From contig NC_037088.1 in NCBI RefSeq assembly GCF_002994745.2, positions 45,872,911 through 45,936,910 on the forward strand: a DNA stretch of 64,000 bases, written 5' to 3'. Below the pieces are notes generated by a model. The model saw only the letters and a list, made by a program, of their open reading frames with translations, did no database searches and was not told where the DNA came from. Made by a program: the position numbers and the translations under genes. This DNA comes from Rosa chinensis (Eukaryota > Streptophyta > Magnoliopsida > Rosales > Rosaceae). Shown one piece after another: positions 21,996 through 34,340 of the stretch (positions are counted from its first letter, which is position 1; each line of letters begins with the position of its first letter).

Positions 21996-24900
21996 AAAAC
22001 TAAATCTTTGCCTTGCCCGTAGCATTAGGGCTAGAAGGCTTTTCAGAGTAGAGCATACTCATTACTTCCTCAGCAGGTATTGTCTTGGATTTGGATGAAT
22101 TCTTATTCTTTGAGCCCAAGGGACGTCCCCTTGGTACGCCTGAATTAAGCGCACAAAATTACCCTGCAAAAGACAATTGTTAGTATAGGATAAGCAGGGA
22201 TCGTTTAGTCCGGGGATTGAGGGTACACCTGTAATTGCAAAAATAAATTAATAAAAGTAAAAAGTTTTATGTACAAAAATAACAAATAAAGAATTAAAAT
22301 AATAAAGTAAAAAGTATTATGTACAAAAATAAAACAAAGAATAGAAATATATACAAGTTAATGTAAAAAGGGGGGATTGGAGTTTTCAAAACGCAAACAA
22401 TAATAAAAGAAAGAAAATGTTTCAATTTTTAGGGATTCCAAATTAGATGTATGGACGTTGAGAACTTCGTAATCCACCACTAGCTAAGATAAGAGAAAGA
22501 CAATTTAACCTAATCTTCAATTACTAAGGCATGTGAATGAAACCAATCAAGAACTTTAGGATCGCCGCTAAAGCCTTATTTTTCCCAAAATTACTTAGAA
22601 CCGTGAACGCACTGCATCCTAAGCTTGCTTATATGCAATCAAGGTGTAGAACGCTACCCTATCAAATTAACTCATTAAGCACACATAAACACATTAAGCT
22701 CTTTGGAAAGATTGATTTTAGAGTACAAAACTAGTGAGGAACGCCATCCTAGCATGCATTCTATTTGTTTGATTTCACCTAACATGTAGGCTTTACTACT
22801 TGAGTGTTTTAAGACCGTGAACGCACTGCACCTGAAAACTAGCTCCAATTACATGCTCATATTTTAGGTGATCAATCTAAGACATAAACATATAAAAGAT
22901 TTTATAAAACAAAACCAAACAAAGCATTCACAAAACTTTGTAATCGAAAAAGAGATTCAAAAGCTAAATATCCATCACATAACTAGGATTTCATACTAGT
23001 TCTCAACAAGAAAATTACTCACTCATAGTTTGGAAATCCAAAAAAAATAAAACCAAAAGAAATTACAAGGAAAAAGATAGAATTACACCATGAAGGGAGT
23101 GGATGATGAAAAGCTTGAGACGTTGATCTTGAATCTTGAAAGCAAGACTTCACTATCACGGCACAAGGTGGATGATGACGGCTAGGAGGCTTCATGGCTT
23201 GTTCTTCTCTTCTTCTCTTTGCTTGGAAATGCATAAACTTGAAACTAGAGGATGGAAAGGAAAATGGAAAGGAAGTGGAGAGACAAAGAAGATGGAATGG
23301 ATGAAGGAATGTGTATAGGAAAATGGAAAGAAGATGGAATGGATGAAGGAATGTGTCTTAGAATGAGAGGAGAAGGTGTTTATATAGGGAAGAAAAAGAA
23401 GAGTGAAATGATGAGTGGAAGAAAAATAATGAAAGTGATTTGTAAAATATGGAAAAGATAGAGAAATGATGAAATGAAAGCAAAGCATGAAGGTGCAGCA
23501 ACATGGAAGTGATGATGATCTATTAAAGAGATTGTAGAAGAAAAATATATCCAAGGAAAAAGAGAAAAGCATCTAGCTTTCTTCATGTGGGTAGGAAACA
23601 TGAACATGTGAATATTGAGCTGGTTTTAGGTCAGTTTCTGCCCCTTTATTCCTTCAATTATTTCTCTAACAAGACTTCATTATATGCCTTCGACTTCTTC
23701 ATATGAAATGTTCCACTATGAGTGTAGATCATCCTGACAAATTTTCAGAGTTTTATTCCATGCGGTTGGGCCGAAAATGCTGCTGGACCTCTTACAGGTC
23801 CAGTTTTTCAGTTTTGGTTCTGTAGAAAATTGGACTGATTGTTTGAAGGCCTTCCACTCATAGTTTGCTCTGGCACTCTTCATAAGAAATGATCCTTGGG
23901 CTTTCTAGAATAAATCTGGAAAGTTTCAACTCATTTGAAGTTCGGATGGTTAGTCTGCCACCCCTCATTTCTTGTCTAGCTCGCTTTCTCATTGGCTCAA
24001 TTTCTCCAAGACACGCTTTGTCAGGCCAAAATGCTCATTTTGGGTCCAAACAGCTCATTTCATCATCATCTACTCCACTGTACCTAAAAAAATAGAAATT
24101 GAGTTAAAAATCGATTCGTTAAGGAATTAACTAAGCAAAATGTGAGGAATTAACTATTAAAATACCACATTAAAATGCTCCTATCACCCCTCTTCTTTTT
24201 TGCAGCCACCGGTACCCGTTCCTCCACCACCTTGGGCTCTTTGGGCATCATCACCTCCATGGGAACAAGCATGCCTCTCAGAGTTTCAACTAACCCAAGG
24301 GATTTAGCTGTAAATTTGGTAGGAAACTCAGGAACTCTAACCTTCTTTCTCACAATGTCCTTTGCCAACCCATCCATATTCATGTTAACAAAGAATTTTG
24401 GTTTCTTTGGAGAGGAGAAAGGGGACGTCGGTCTGCTTCGCTTAAGATCCTTTGTATTCTCATCAAAGGGGATCAGAGCAAGAGAAGCCTCACTGCTAGA
24501 AGAGGTGCCTTCAGTCCCATGATTTCTGATAACCACCGGCTTGCGTGGTTTGGTACCTTCAGTCGACCCAAAGAGGTTACGCGCTATGGAAGGCAAGATC
24601 AGAGTTTGAATGCCTGTGAACATGAAAGTTCCATTAACAAACCTATTGTCAGCAAATCCCATGAATGAGTTTGGAATTGCAGCCTCTGTGTTTCCCCATT
24701 ATCCTTCTTGTCGGGTGACATCGCGTGGCAAAACCCTTGAACATGATATATAAGATTGCATTTGCGACACTTACCAATCAGATTCTCATAATAGAATGAG
24801 ATTTCTTCCACAACCCCCTCAGCAAGTTTTAGGGTTTTCTTAGGAAAGAAGGGTTTGGAGATTTCATGACTTACATGGACGCGAACCTTACCGGTGGAGT

Positions 24901-25388
24901 CCAGCAGCTTCTGATTGATCTCTTGGTATGTACCTGCAATGGAAGCCACATTCTTGATCGTCCTTTTATTCTCCAAGGCCGGTGGAATGTTACTGATGCG
25001 AACCCAGAAGAAAATTGATTTCATCTGAATAAAAAGCAGCGGGGCAAGACCATCATAGGCTTGCATCACCACCGACGATCTATTAAAGTATCACGGTCCT
25101 CCTTTCAGGACCTTATTCCGGTCTTTGCGCAGGTCAAAAGTGAAGACAAATCTTTCTGATTTTCGATCTTGCACCTTGAAACCACCATCAAGGACCCAAA
25201 CACGCCGGAAATGGCATTGCAGGTCTGGGGAGCTAACTTTTTTCATTGTCAGGGGACGGGCGAGCAAGAAAGCTTGTGTTCCACATTGAATTTTTCCTCC
25301 CTCCAGCTGAGAGATGTCTACCACGTCAGATCCCGCCATGGCGAGAGACGCAGTGAAGTTTGCCTTAACCTCATCAATGGAAGCCATG
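21996..25388 (-). pseudogene. LINE ORF1-like protein: DUF4283-type domain, CCHC-type knuckle, AT-hook tail
   Basis: Reading leftward from the ATG at 25388 (MASIDEVKANF), the N-terminal DUF4283-like region includes FRRVWVLDGGFKVQD and QAYDGLAPLLFIQMKSIFFW. The first break is TGG to TGA just after KVLKGGP (~25090). A knuckle follows (YYENLIGKCRKCNLIYHV, then GFCH) near 24740. A frameshift near 24680 leads to a Ser/Lys/Pro-rich region (24662-24190). The tail KKKRG continues beyond the solo LTR as RGRPLGSKNKNSSKSK, an AT-hook-like segment, and stops at ~21996. This architecture is that of plant L1-type LINE ORF1 (RNA-binding chaperone). With one stop, one frameshift and an LTR insertion it is dead. 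Confidence 0.8.
22132..24186 (-). mobile_element. Solo LTR (family S), copy A, duplication CCCCT
   Basis: The ends are TGGTACGCC and CTCCTATCA on the plus strand. CCCCT occurs at 22127-22131 and 24187-24191. The only good TATA (CTATATAAACACC near 23380) reads on the minus strand, so transcription orientation is minus: TGATAGGAGC... to ...GGCGTACCA. It is largely alignable to copy B at 49406-51461, except for about 23040-23300. No internal region is seen. Confidence 0.88.
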
Positions 25389-25774
25389 TAGCAGTACAAA
25401 TTGCCAAAGAAGGCGTTAGGGTTTTGGATCGTGCTTTGGGAGCGGCAGCGCAGCGCTAGGATTTTTTCCTATTTTTCCTAACTTTCCTAGAATTCACTAA
25501 TAGATGAGTTATTCTCTTAAAATTAAAGAAGCAATTTTCTTTATTGAAAAAGGAATTTCCAAATAACTTTGGAAATCAAATCAGCAGCATTAATTAGGGG
25601 TCATTGTTAAAAACCTTGTCAATTATTAGAATTTTAGTATCATAAGGACCTATATATTTTTTTCATTTTATTTGTCACTAATAGTACAATTACATATAAT
25701 TCTTGTTTAATGAATATATCAACTAATTAAAAAAAAAAAAAAACTTATATCAAGTCAAGATATAGAAATCTTTT

Positions 25775-27659
25775 GGGCTAAATACTAGTTAGTACCCTGT
25801 GGTTTAGTTCCAAAATCAATTCAGTCCCTGGACTTCTAATTTCATCAAAAACACCCCTGCACTTTCAATTTTGATCTAATAGGTCCAATTCGTTAATTTT
25901 CTGTTATGGGTTCAAGTTATAGTTGAATTATTTGTTGAAAAACTATTTATTTTTAGGGAAAATCGTCCGTACAGTACTTGACCTTTTCCCCATTCTAAAC
26001 TTTAGTACCTCACATTCAGAAAATATCAAAACGGTACCTGAGGTTTTGACCCCGACCGAAAATTGGTACCTGGTGCCGTTAGTTCCGTTACAAAACTTGA
26101 CAGCTGAAGGATATTTTCGTCTTTTCATGTCTTAATCCATTATTTTTTAACTAAACATTTTTTTTTTGTATTTTTCTCTCTCTCCCGACTGTTCCTCTCT
26201 CTCGTCCCCATTCAAACCCAGAACTCTCTCTCTCTCTCTCTCTTTCTCTCTCGTCCCCTCTGGTCTATTCAAGTTTGGAGTCCTTGGACTAATCAGTCCG
26301 CTATCAGTTTCCTCTATTTCTCTTCCCTCAATCAATGAATATGTATCAACTATCTCTCCTATCTGTTTATTTCACACAAAAATCAAAATCCAAAGCATAT
26401 TCTGATTCAAGAACACAGTGACCCAACAAATCACAGTACCCAAATCTAGCCATTATTCACTGAAACAATCAAAACCCAGAAAACATAATCTTCAAAAGAC
26501 AATAATTGCAAGCAAACTAAAACAGATTGGTCAGCGAGAAGCTTGGAAACTTGCCGGAAATCCCAAAATTATTCTCCCCTTCGATTCTCTCTCATGTCTT
26601 ATCATCTGGACAAACCAACACTATGGATAAGTCGGCGAGGTCGAAAGGAAGCTTCTGACGCCAGTGAGACGCTATGACCAAGCAGGAATCGGAAAACCCG
26701 CCGGCGAACCTGAGAAGTTTTCGGGCTTCTTCCTGCCTCCGTCGCCGGTCATTCCGAGCAGGGACGACCGAGCTCCAGTTGGCGATGCCGAGAGGAGTCG
26801 AACGACGCCTGTCTGACGTCAGGTGCTGGCCGGAAAGTGGAGATACCATCGGTCTGAGCCCGTTGTTACAAAACGGTCGAGACCGAGGTCGGTCTGGGCT
26901 GTAATCTGGTGCTCCTCAAGCTAGTTCAACTTATATATACTCAAATCCAGCGGCTGAGATCAAACGGTGTTTAAAATGGACGCTCCAGATTAAACTGCCT
27001 CTAATTTCTATTTTTAATTATATTTTTGGATATTACCAACTTCCAAAAATTATTAAAAATAGCTCGGGTGTACGAAAAAATCCTCCGAAAGTTCTACAAT
27101 CTCGAAACGACATCTAGTTTAATCCTATGGGCTCGAGAGATAAAATTTGACAAACCAAAAATTTAAATAATTTTTCAAAAATAATGGAATTTTTTTTGTT
27201 ATATGAAAAAAATAAAGAAAACAAAAACTAAAGGGTAAATTGGTCATTTAATGATCAAAATATGCCAGCGGTCAGTTTTTGTAACGGAGCTAACGGCACC
27301 AGGTACCAATCTTCGGTCGGGATCAAAACCTCAGGTACTGTTTTGATATTTTCTGAATGCGAGGTACTGAAGTTTAGAATGGGGAAAAGGTCAGGTACTG
27401 TACGAACGATTTTCTCTTATTTTTAATAGTATGACTCACTCCTAAATTGACTATGTAGACCACCTCGACACCACATCATAAAACATAGGCCATATATGAG
27501 CCACATTAACAAGTTAAATAACTCAATTGTCGGAAAACTAACAAATTGGACATATTAGATCAAAATTGAAAGTGCAGGGGTGTTTTTGATGAAATTAGAA
27601 GTTCAGGGACTGAATTGATTTTGGACCTAAACCACATGGTAGTAATTTGTATTTAGCCC
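25775..27659. mobile_element. Mutator-like element, outer, ~140-bp inverted ends, duplication AAATCTTTT
   Basis: GGGCTAAATAC at 25775 and its inverse ending at 27659 begin inverted repeats that stay alignable for about 140 bp (for example TTCAATTTTGATCTAATAGG and inverse). The flanks are AAATCTTTT at 25766-25774 and 27660-27668. It is inserted in the second intron copy and carries a second element inside. No transposase frame is seen. Confidence 0.85.
25956..27416. mobile_element. Mutator-like element, inner, duplication TTATTTTTA
   Basis: Inverted ends are GGGAAAATCGTCCGTACAG and the inverse of GAGAAAATCGTTCGTACAG, extending over ~140 bp through CGGTACCTGAGGTTTTGA. The 9-bp duplication TTATTTTTA is at 25947-25955 and 27417-27425. 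The interior (26160-26930) has a CT-rich leader-like tract and a GC-richer block (26640-26900) unlike the flanks. This could be captured host DNA, but I cannot name a source gene. Confidence 0.85.
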
Positions 27660-27926
27660 AAATCTTTTATTTCATTTATGGGATGGTACATATGATATTG
27701 TGATGAGATTTGAATAACCCTCATCATTATAATTTTTTCTATATTTTTAAAAACTTTGTAACAAAGTGGCCCACAATAAGTTGTAAGCTCGAACCAAATC
27801 TAATTCATTATGGGCTTCATGCTTAGCCTAAGGCAGGTGAGTTTCGTGCTCAGACAAAAGTCGCTCGATTATCACATCTGTATGTTTAATTTAATTTGGC
27901 AGCACTTGCAAGTACTTTGTTATTTA

Positions 27927-28094
27927 GATACTTCGTTTTATATTAGGTGTCGAGGACAATTACTTGAGCTTCAATTGTGATTTAGTCTATTGCTTATGTT
28001 TCAAAAGAAACTTGATGTTTGTACGATGTGTACCAAATTATGGTATTAATTTTGTGTTATTTACAAACTGGATTTTGTGTTGTGAGAATACAAT
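27927..28094. other. Flank following the second intron copy
   Basis: It does not match BAHD exon 2. I see no gene. Confidence 0.4.
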
Positions 28095-28700
28095 TGTCAC
28101 GCCCCAAATTTCAAATATTTGAAATTTGAATTCGAAACGTGATAACTTAACAAGTACAAGAAAACACTTAGAAAATTTTTCATTTAAATTAAGCAACAAA
28201 ACAAACCGAGCTCACAATGTTAATACCGACTCGTTCTTTAGAGTCAAATATTATATTACAGAGAGTTTACAAATTAAACTGGATAACAGTTCAATAAGTA
28301 AACACACCCACCACACTCACTACACAGCAGAAGACTAAAACCAAAGTACTCTTCTACGTCCAAGCCACGACAGCAACAAAGCCTCAATTTCGACTACGTT
28401 TACTCGTTACTCTAACCTGCACAATAGCCCCTACACCATGGAATAGTGCACCGGGTTGAAACAACAAACCATGTAAGCTTTTGCAAGCTCGTGTGAGTAA
28501 ACCTAAATAACCCCAAAACAGATTTCCGACTCAAGGACAACAAATCAACACAATGATTAATTCTAACATCAAAATCCTTTTCTTTTTAAGAAAACACATG
28601 TCATCTCCGTAACAAAATAAATCATTTGTACTCTCAACAACAAACCAAGAAATCACTTTTCTTTCCACTCGATAGGAAACATTTATCACCATAATGACAT

Positions 28701-30141
28701 TGTAATACCCTAGAAATTAGTTATAATTTTTTGAGTTTTTTTTTAAAATTAATTTAGTGGTTGTTAGTACAAGTACATGGTTCGGGAATGGAGTGGAATT
28801 ATTTTCGGACGAATAATCATTCAGGAAGCGTCATTTAGGGGGGCGCGAAGTTTGACTTTTTATATGTTGAGTTTCTCTGAAAACATTCTTCACAAAAGTC
28901 GTAGAGCGCGTCAATACAAATTCGTGGACATATGGCATGCGAAAATCGGAGTTCGTATGAGAAAGTTACGGTCAACAGAATTTTCTGCCATTTTTGGAAA
29001 TTACTATAAATAGAGGTTTCTATTTTGGAATTTTCATAAATCTGATATTTTTGGAAAGTTGCCAATTCTAGAAATTTGAAACGCTCTGTTCTCTCTACTT
29101 TTCGACTGACCCGACCCAAACCTGCTTTTCCGACCCGACTTTATCTCCAAGCTCCGATGACGATGGACCACCGGACAAGCTCAGACCTCTTCGCCTCCAT
29201 CGTGCGATCCTCCCTGTGGCATCCTCTAGCGTCGATTCTCACCCACGGCAGTGCTGCAAGGCTACGTAATCAAGTGCAGTCAGATCCGATCGATTCTCTG
29301 ATCTCCGACAGTGGCTGGGCTTCAAACCAAGCTTGTTGAGCTCACAGCAGCCTCATCCTTCGACCCACTGTGGTAGTTTTGATCGATTCACGTTGGAATT
29401 GGTTCAACTTGGAGTGAACCGTGTAAGCTCAAATTTTGGACTTGATCTTAGCGGTTCTAGGCTGAGTTGGCTTGAAACTCAGGTATTAATTAAAGTTGCT
29501 CCACTTGGTGTTCTTGACATTTTGGACGGTTGGATTAAGATGGTTTTAAGTGTTGGTCGACGGTGACGGTGGTGGTTGTGCCACCTTCTGTGGTGGCACT
29601 TTGGCGGTGTTTTGGCCACGTAAGGAGCAGTTTCTTGTGTTATTTATCATCTACTCGTCGATACGAGCATTTCGATATATAATACGTAATTTTTGGAGAT
29701 CGTATAAACATGTTAGGATTTTTGGTGATTTCAAACCGTTTGGTTTTCTATCCGTGTAGATTCGACTGTTCGATCGACTTGTGGTTTTGTTATAGAAACT
29801 ATAGAATTGTTCCGGAGACTTTGGGGTGGTCTCGAATGAGGTTTCGCCTCGATTGGTTTTACTTTTGGGGATTTTAGTTCAAAATGGGGATTTCGGACTT
29901 TAATCGCTTGTGATTCATATACTAAGTTGAGACCGTATGTGATTAGGTACTTGACGAAGTACTCTTGGATGGATATTTTGTGGTTGTGCTGCTTTATTCT
30001 GTATACAAGACGCAGCAGGAATTTCGAGGTGAGTAATCTCACAATATTCATTTACGAAAGGAGTTACCTTTATCGTTTTAAGAGTTATTTAGTTAACTGC
30101 AAACTATAGTTGGTATTAGTAGCATTCCTGAGTGAATGACT

Positions 30142-30181
<40 letters not shown>

Positions 30182-31658
30182 TCGTGAGATATGTATATCT
30201 TTTTGGGTTGATGTGATTAAACAGTATGTATGATGGGTTTTATTATATTATTTTGAGGCTTGACTTTTCGAGAGACAATGAGTTAGGAATTGGGAATTTC
30301 TATTGTTGTGAAAAGTATCAAGATTTGGTGTGAGTTTCGTTAACGAGAGTTGAAATGTTTTGATCAGATGACCGGGGGTTTGAAGATCTGAGAGTCACAG
30401 GTTGTGATTCTCTTTTTGAGTTGATGTAATATTTTGGGTCCAGAGCGACTTGTTTAATGCTTTGATCTGGCGACTGGGGAGGTCTGATGATCGGAGGTGA
30501 TGGGGTGACATCTCCCTTTGAGAGTTGAGAAACATTTGGTCCTGAGTGATTGCTTTTAAATATTTTGATCTCACGACCAAGGAGGTCTGAGGGTTCAGGG
30601 TTGCTGGGAGTGACCTCAGACATATATATTGGGACTTCACTCCTTTGGCCGGGTGAGTGGATACGATTAGTTAGAGCTATAGTCTGTTGCCATTGTACAT
30701 CATGGGGAGTATGGGGAGCTACTTGATGCTCATGAGTACGTGTTTTAAAGGGAGTTTCGGGGATTCTTTCTTTTAAATGTCCAGGTGGGACTTGTGGTCA
30801 TATTTAATTGTCAAAGTTTCAATTAATATGATTTTGTCACAGGGTGACTTTTGTTGTGTTCTTTGGGGGAAAGCATATTTAATTGCCAAAGTTTCGATTA
30901 ATATGATTTTGTCACGGGGTGACTTTCATGGTTTTGAGTGCGTGTTTTAAAAGGGAGTTTCGGGGATTCTTTCTTTTAAATGTCCAAGGTGGACTTGTTT
31001 ATCAGATTTTAATTGTTATAGTTTCAATTAAGAGGATTTTGTCACGGGGTGACTTTTGTTGTTTTCTTTGGGGAAACGTGTATTTAATTGTCAGAGTTTC
31101 AATTAATATGATTTCGTCACGGGGTGACTTGTGTTGGGTCTTTTGGGAAAAGAAAATTGTTTTGGGAAGCATGCTATGTGTTCCTTTTTCTGGAGTTGAA
31201 AGGTTTTCCTCGTTTTGGTGTGAATTGTGTGGAGCTTTACTTTGAGTTATTCATACGAGCTTTCATAAGCTTACTAGGTTTGTTGTGTGGCAACCCGGTG
31301 CACTATTCCATAATGTAAGGGTTTGTCCTGTAGGTCAGGGTAATCGTGGCTGAAGCTGGTTCTGATAGTTGCAGTTTTACGGTAAGAAGCCAATTTTGTG
31401 AGTTTACCGTTGTTAAGACTTCCACTTGTAGTAAGCTCTTAGGAGTATTTATTTATTATTTTGTTGTGGCAATTTAATTCGTTACTTGTGTAATATTTGA
31501 ATCTGCGGAGAGAGTCTGTATTGACATAGTGGGTTCAAACTTGGTTTAAAAGGAAAAAAAATTCCAGAAATTCTGTATTGATGGCTGAACCATCACGCAT
31601 GTATAATTATGAGATTATATATTGATTTTTAAGTGTGTTTAAAAATTGGGGCGTGACA
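28701..31658 (+). mobile_element. Solo LTR (family D), 2958 bp, duplication GACAT
   Basis: It begins TGTAATACCC, ends GGGGCGTGACA, and has GACAT at 28696-28700 and 31659-31663. It carries the family promoter module (AGTTTGACTTTTTATATG, CGGAGTTCGTATGAGAAAG, ACTATAAATAGAGG at ~29003), then a CT-rich leader, a CA/TA microsatellite (30144-30180), tandem subrepeats (30360-31130) and the GCACTATTCC module near 31300. The small open frames inside have no domain signature. Confidence 0.88.
30802..31130 (+). repeat. Two-level tandem repeat with GTCACGGGGTGAC palindromes
   Basis: GTCAC(A/G)GGGTGAC occurs at 30836, 30911, 31041 and 31116. The spacing 75-130-75 shows that a 75-bp pair was duplicated as a 205-bp block. 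Each copy follows TTTAATTG...AGTTTC(A/G)ATTAA. Confidence 0.85.
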
Positions 31659-33104
31659 GACATGATAAAACATTTCTCAACTCACTACAAGTCTCAACCA
31701 CAACTGCACTCACAAATTAAACTAAATAAAAACCAGTAATCCATGTATAGAAAATTAGTTCAGGAGATCACCAAAAAGCACACAATCCGAAATAGAAATC
31801 ATAATAATCTCTGCATAGAAAATTTAGTTCAGGAGATTACATTAAAATCAATAAATAGAAATCAAAGTAATCCCTGCATATAATTTAGTTTAGGAGATTA
31901 CATTAAAACCAGACAATTCAAATAAAACAAGAATCAATAAAAAAATCAAACAACTCACTCTAAAGCCAGGAAATCACCATTTCACTCAAGGAAAACAACT
32001 CATACCTTGATTTTTTTTTTCAAAACTCAACATCCTTTTTTTCACAAGGACATATCACGTCACCATAGTGACAAAGTCATGCTGTTTGTTCACTCAACAA
32101 AATAAATATGAAACCATGTCTCTCCTTCGACTATTAAAAGAAAAAATCCACTCGAAACTCTCTTTTAAAAACATGTACTCATGAATGCAATAACACAAAG
32201 TTATTCCCCAAGCAGTACATGGCAGACAGACTAGAGCTTAACTGAATCGTAACCAATCACCCGGACAAAGGCTTGGTATCTCGATATTTCTACACTGAGG
32301 TTATCAGTGAAACCTCCAGACCTCAGGCCTTTCGACCCTCAGAACAAAACATTTAAAAATGTCTCACTCAACCCAAAAATATTACACCAATCTCTATAAA
32401 AGATTCTCTTGGTACGAAGACCAAAACATTTAAAGAGGTCCCATTAGACCCAAAATATTACACCACAACTCCAAGTATATTTCGAAACAATAAAAATCAA
32501 CATTCTCAAAGTATATTGTTTTCCCTCGAAAATTAGGTCACAAAACCATCAATAAACGCATAACGAAATTGTACTCTTTACAATAATTGTTTTTACAATC
32601 TAAAACCAAACCAAAACAATATAATTGGCTGCAACCAAAATATTGTTTTCAAAGCTCAATTCCAATCTCACAGCAATATAGAAATCAATTTAATAATATT
32701 GTTTTCACACCTTAATACCCAGCACGAATTGACACATATAACTCTCATATATAGCAAGTCAATAAAACAATCATTAACATCCAAAACTCATTTATTTCTT
32801 TAGAACATTAGATTCCAACAATAATATTATCGATATCACAAAACATACTAATTCTATCTCACTACACAACTGCACCAATATAAATATTCCACATAAATAT
32901 ATATACACACACACGTAGTCATCCGCTCATGAATGCTACTAATACCAACTATAGTTCACAAATACAAAACCCGTGAAAAATTATTTTTATATTAAAAACT
33001 ACATTTTTAACTTACCTATGAATCGCATACGATCAAGTTTATATAATTTAAAACAAATATTTATTTCCGAAAACGATTTCACAATTTAACAAATAATTCC
33101 GAAT

Positions 33105-34340
33105 CTGGGCTTTGTTTGAATTGGGGATGCATATGTGTAATTCTCTCTCCTTCTCGATCTGTCTATAGCTTTTTCTTCTTGCCAGATTGGTATTCTTTGA
33201 TTTCGGGTAACCGTATGGTTTCAAAGTTAAAGTCTTCCATTGGAGGTGTCGTATCACAATTTTTCAATTTTTCTTGTGAATTTAGCTTGAATTAAACTAT
33301 TAAAGGTTAGCTGTCTTTTTGTGAATTCAATCAGCAACGGAGATCTGCCAGAAGTCAAGACACGAACAAAATTGGAGATTTCAAGGTCAGCATAAACCCT
33401 AAATTTCAATTCCTATCAACTTCTCTTCTCTCTTTCTGTGCTTTGTTTTTTTTTTGCTAAGAGCAATTATGTGAAGACTCAATTTGTGGTTCTTCTATTT
33501 GGTGGTACTAGGCTACTATTACAATCTGGATTTCATGTTTTGGTGATGGAAGTGTAGGGGAGAATTTTGCTTTTTCTATGGAACCACAAAGATTAATGTC
33601 CAATGTTTCTTTCTGAATTCCTTTTTTCTGCATATGTTGTTGGTGAATTTGGTTATTGTTAGTAATGGTGGTATTGACTTTTGGTCATGAATTATCTTAG
33701 TCTCTATATATAGAGGCCTTTGTAGTCTTTGATTTTCATATTTGAGTTAATAAAAATTGAAAGCTTTGCTTCTCTCCAAGTTTGCTTCCAAGAATACTTC
33801 GATGATTTCAAAGTCCTCTTTATCGTCTCAGCCTAGTCGTGGATCACAAATCTCTAAAGAGGCCACTGTAGATTTCTTATGAGTTCTTTCAGCAAGCCTT
33901 TTCTTGCTTTGAATAGGTTGTTGTATGAGTCGTAAACTGAATTTAGTTTGTTTCCCCTTCTTTGATTTCTAATCAGGAGGAACTGAAAAGGGCACTGGCA
34001 GCCAAGAGGGAAAAACTAGCAGCCGCAGCCGAGTGGAGAATGGCTGCAGCTGCAGCCCTTAGTGCTCAAGGCAATGGCACCACTCGACAACCCAAAACTG
34101 GGGAAGCTGATGAAATTAACTGCTCTTGTTGTAATGTGTCTCTAGCCGGTAAAGTTCTTTTTCATAAGTATGACTATACAAATACACTAGCACAACTTGC
34201 ATGCATGTGCACAGATAGTTTCTTGAGGAAGATGGATAGCATAAACTGCTAGTGGTTAATTTACTTTCATGTAGCGTTCTGACTTCAATTTATCTGTATC
34301 TTCTTGTTTTTTCATTCTATATCTTTTCAAGTAATTGACG
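33105..34340 (+). pseudogene. Exon-like fragments of an unrecognised gene
   Basis: A stretch ending ATTTCAAG/GTCAGC (~33392) looks like an exon end. A second exon-like block at about 33978-34149 follows TCTAATCAG and reads EELKRALAAKREKLAAAAEW, then Ala-rich, then INCSCCNVSLAG, before a GTAAAG donor. The CSCC pair may be half of a zinc-binding site. I do not recognise the family. The unusual plus-strand series of unrelated exon fragments that follows argues for captured gene pieces rather than one gene. Confidence 0.45.

Larger units (their letters stand above)
21747..25472 (-). mobile_element. ORF1-only LINE-derived retroposon with poly(A) and 15-bp target duplication, split by a solo LTR
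   Basis: A minus-strand retroposed unit has its poly(A) read as a T-run at 21747-21762. It is bracketed by TTTTCCTAACTTTCC at 21732-21746 and 25473-25487, a duplication length typical of LINE insertion. Without the solo LTR (22132-24186) and its 5-bp duplication it is only ~1.67 kb. It contains an ORF1-like gene and a 3' UTR but no endonuclease or reverse transcriptase. It was therefore probably moved by enzymes from another LINE. Confidence 0.8.
13578..27926 (+). repeat. Second copy of the BAHD intron 3' segment, expanded by nested insertions
   Basis: Four blocks colinear with 11866-12490 can be read. 13578-13766 matches 11866-12050. 21181-21236 begins with AATTTTTATGGTCAA, matching ~12058. 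25651-25774 contains TTAATGAATATATC and AACTTATATCAAG. 27660-27926 contains AAAGTGGCCCACAATAAGTTG and GGCAGCACTTGCAAGTACTT. The splice AG has become AA in the second copy (TTGCAAGT), and no exon 2 follows. The gaps are the Copia, LINE and Mutator-like insertions annotated separately. This is probably a relic of a third, lost acyltransferase copy. Confidence 0.75.
28095..33104 (-). mobile_element. Long LTR (family D), outer copy, minus strand, split by the LTR at 28701-31658
   Basis: The plus-strand left end TGTCACGCCCC is the 3' end of a minus-strand copy. It runs 28095-28700 and resumes at 31664. Family modules are read in reverse (CACCGGGTTG near 28449; GAATCGTAACCAATCACCC near 32244). The 5' part is missing: homology stops near 33104, where unrelated sequence begins. 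The inner insertion duplicated GACAT. Confidence 0.72.

Noticed and set aside
23192..23607. Ser/Phe/His-rich minus-strand frames in solo LTR A (and the same in B near 50600)
   Set aside because: They follow the LTR's TATA and CT-rich leader. Frames differ between A and B and have no domain.
26592..26904. Possible captured gene in the inner Mutator-like element
   Set aside because: The GC-rich block has frames on both strands but no recognisable protein, intron or homologue. It is noted only as a compositional oddity.
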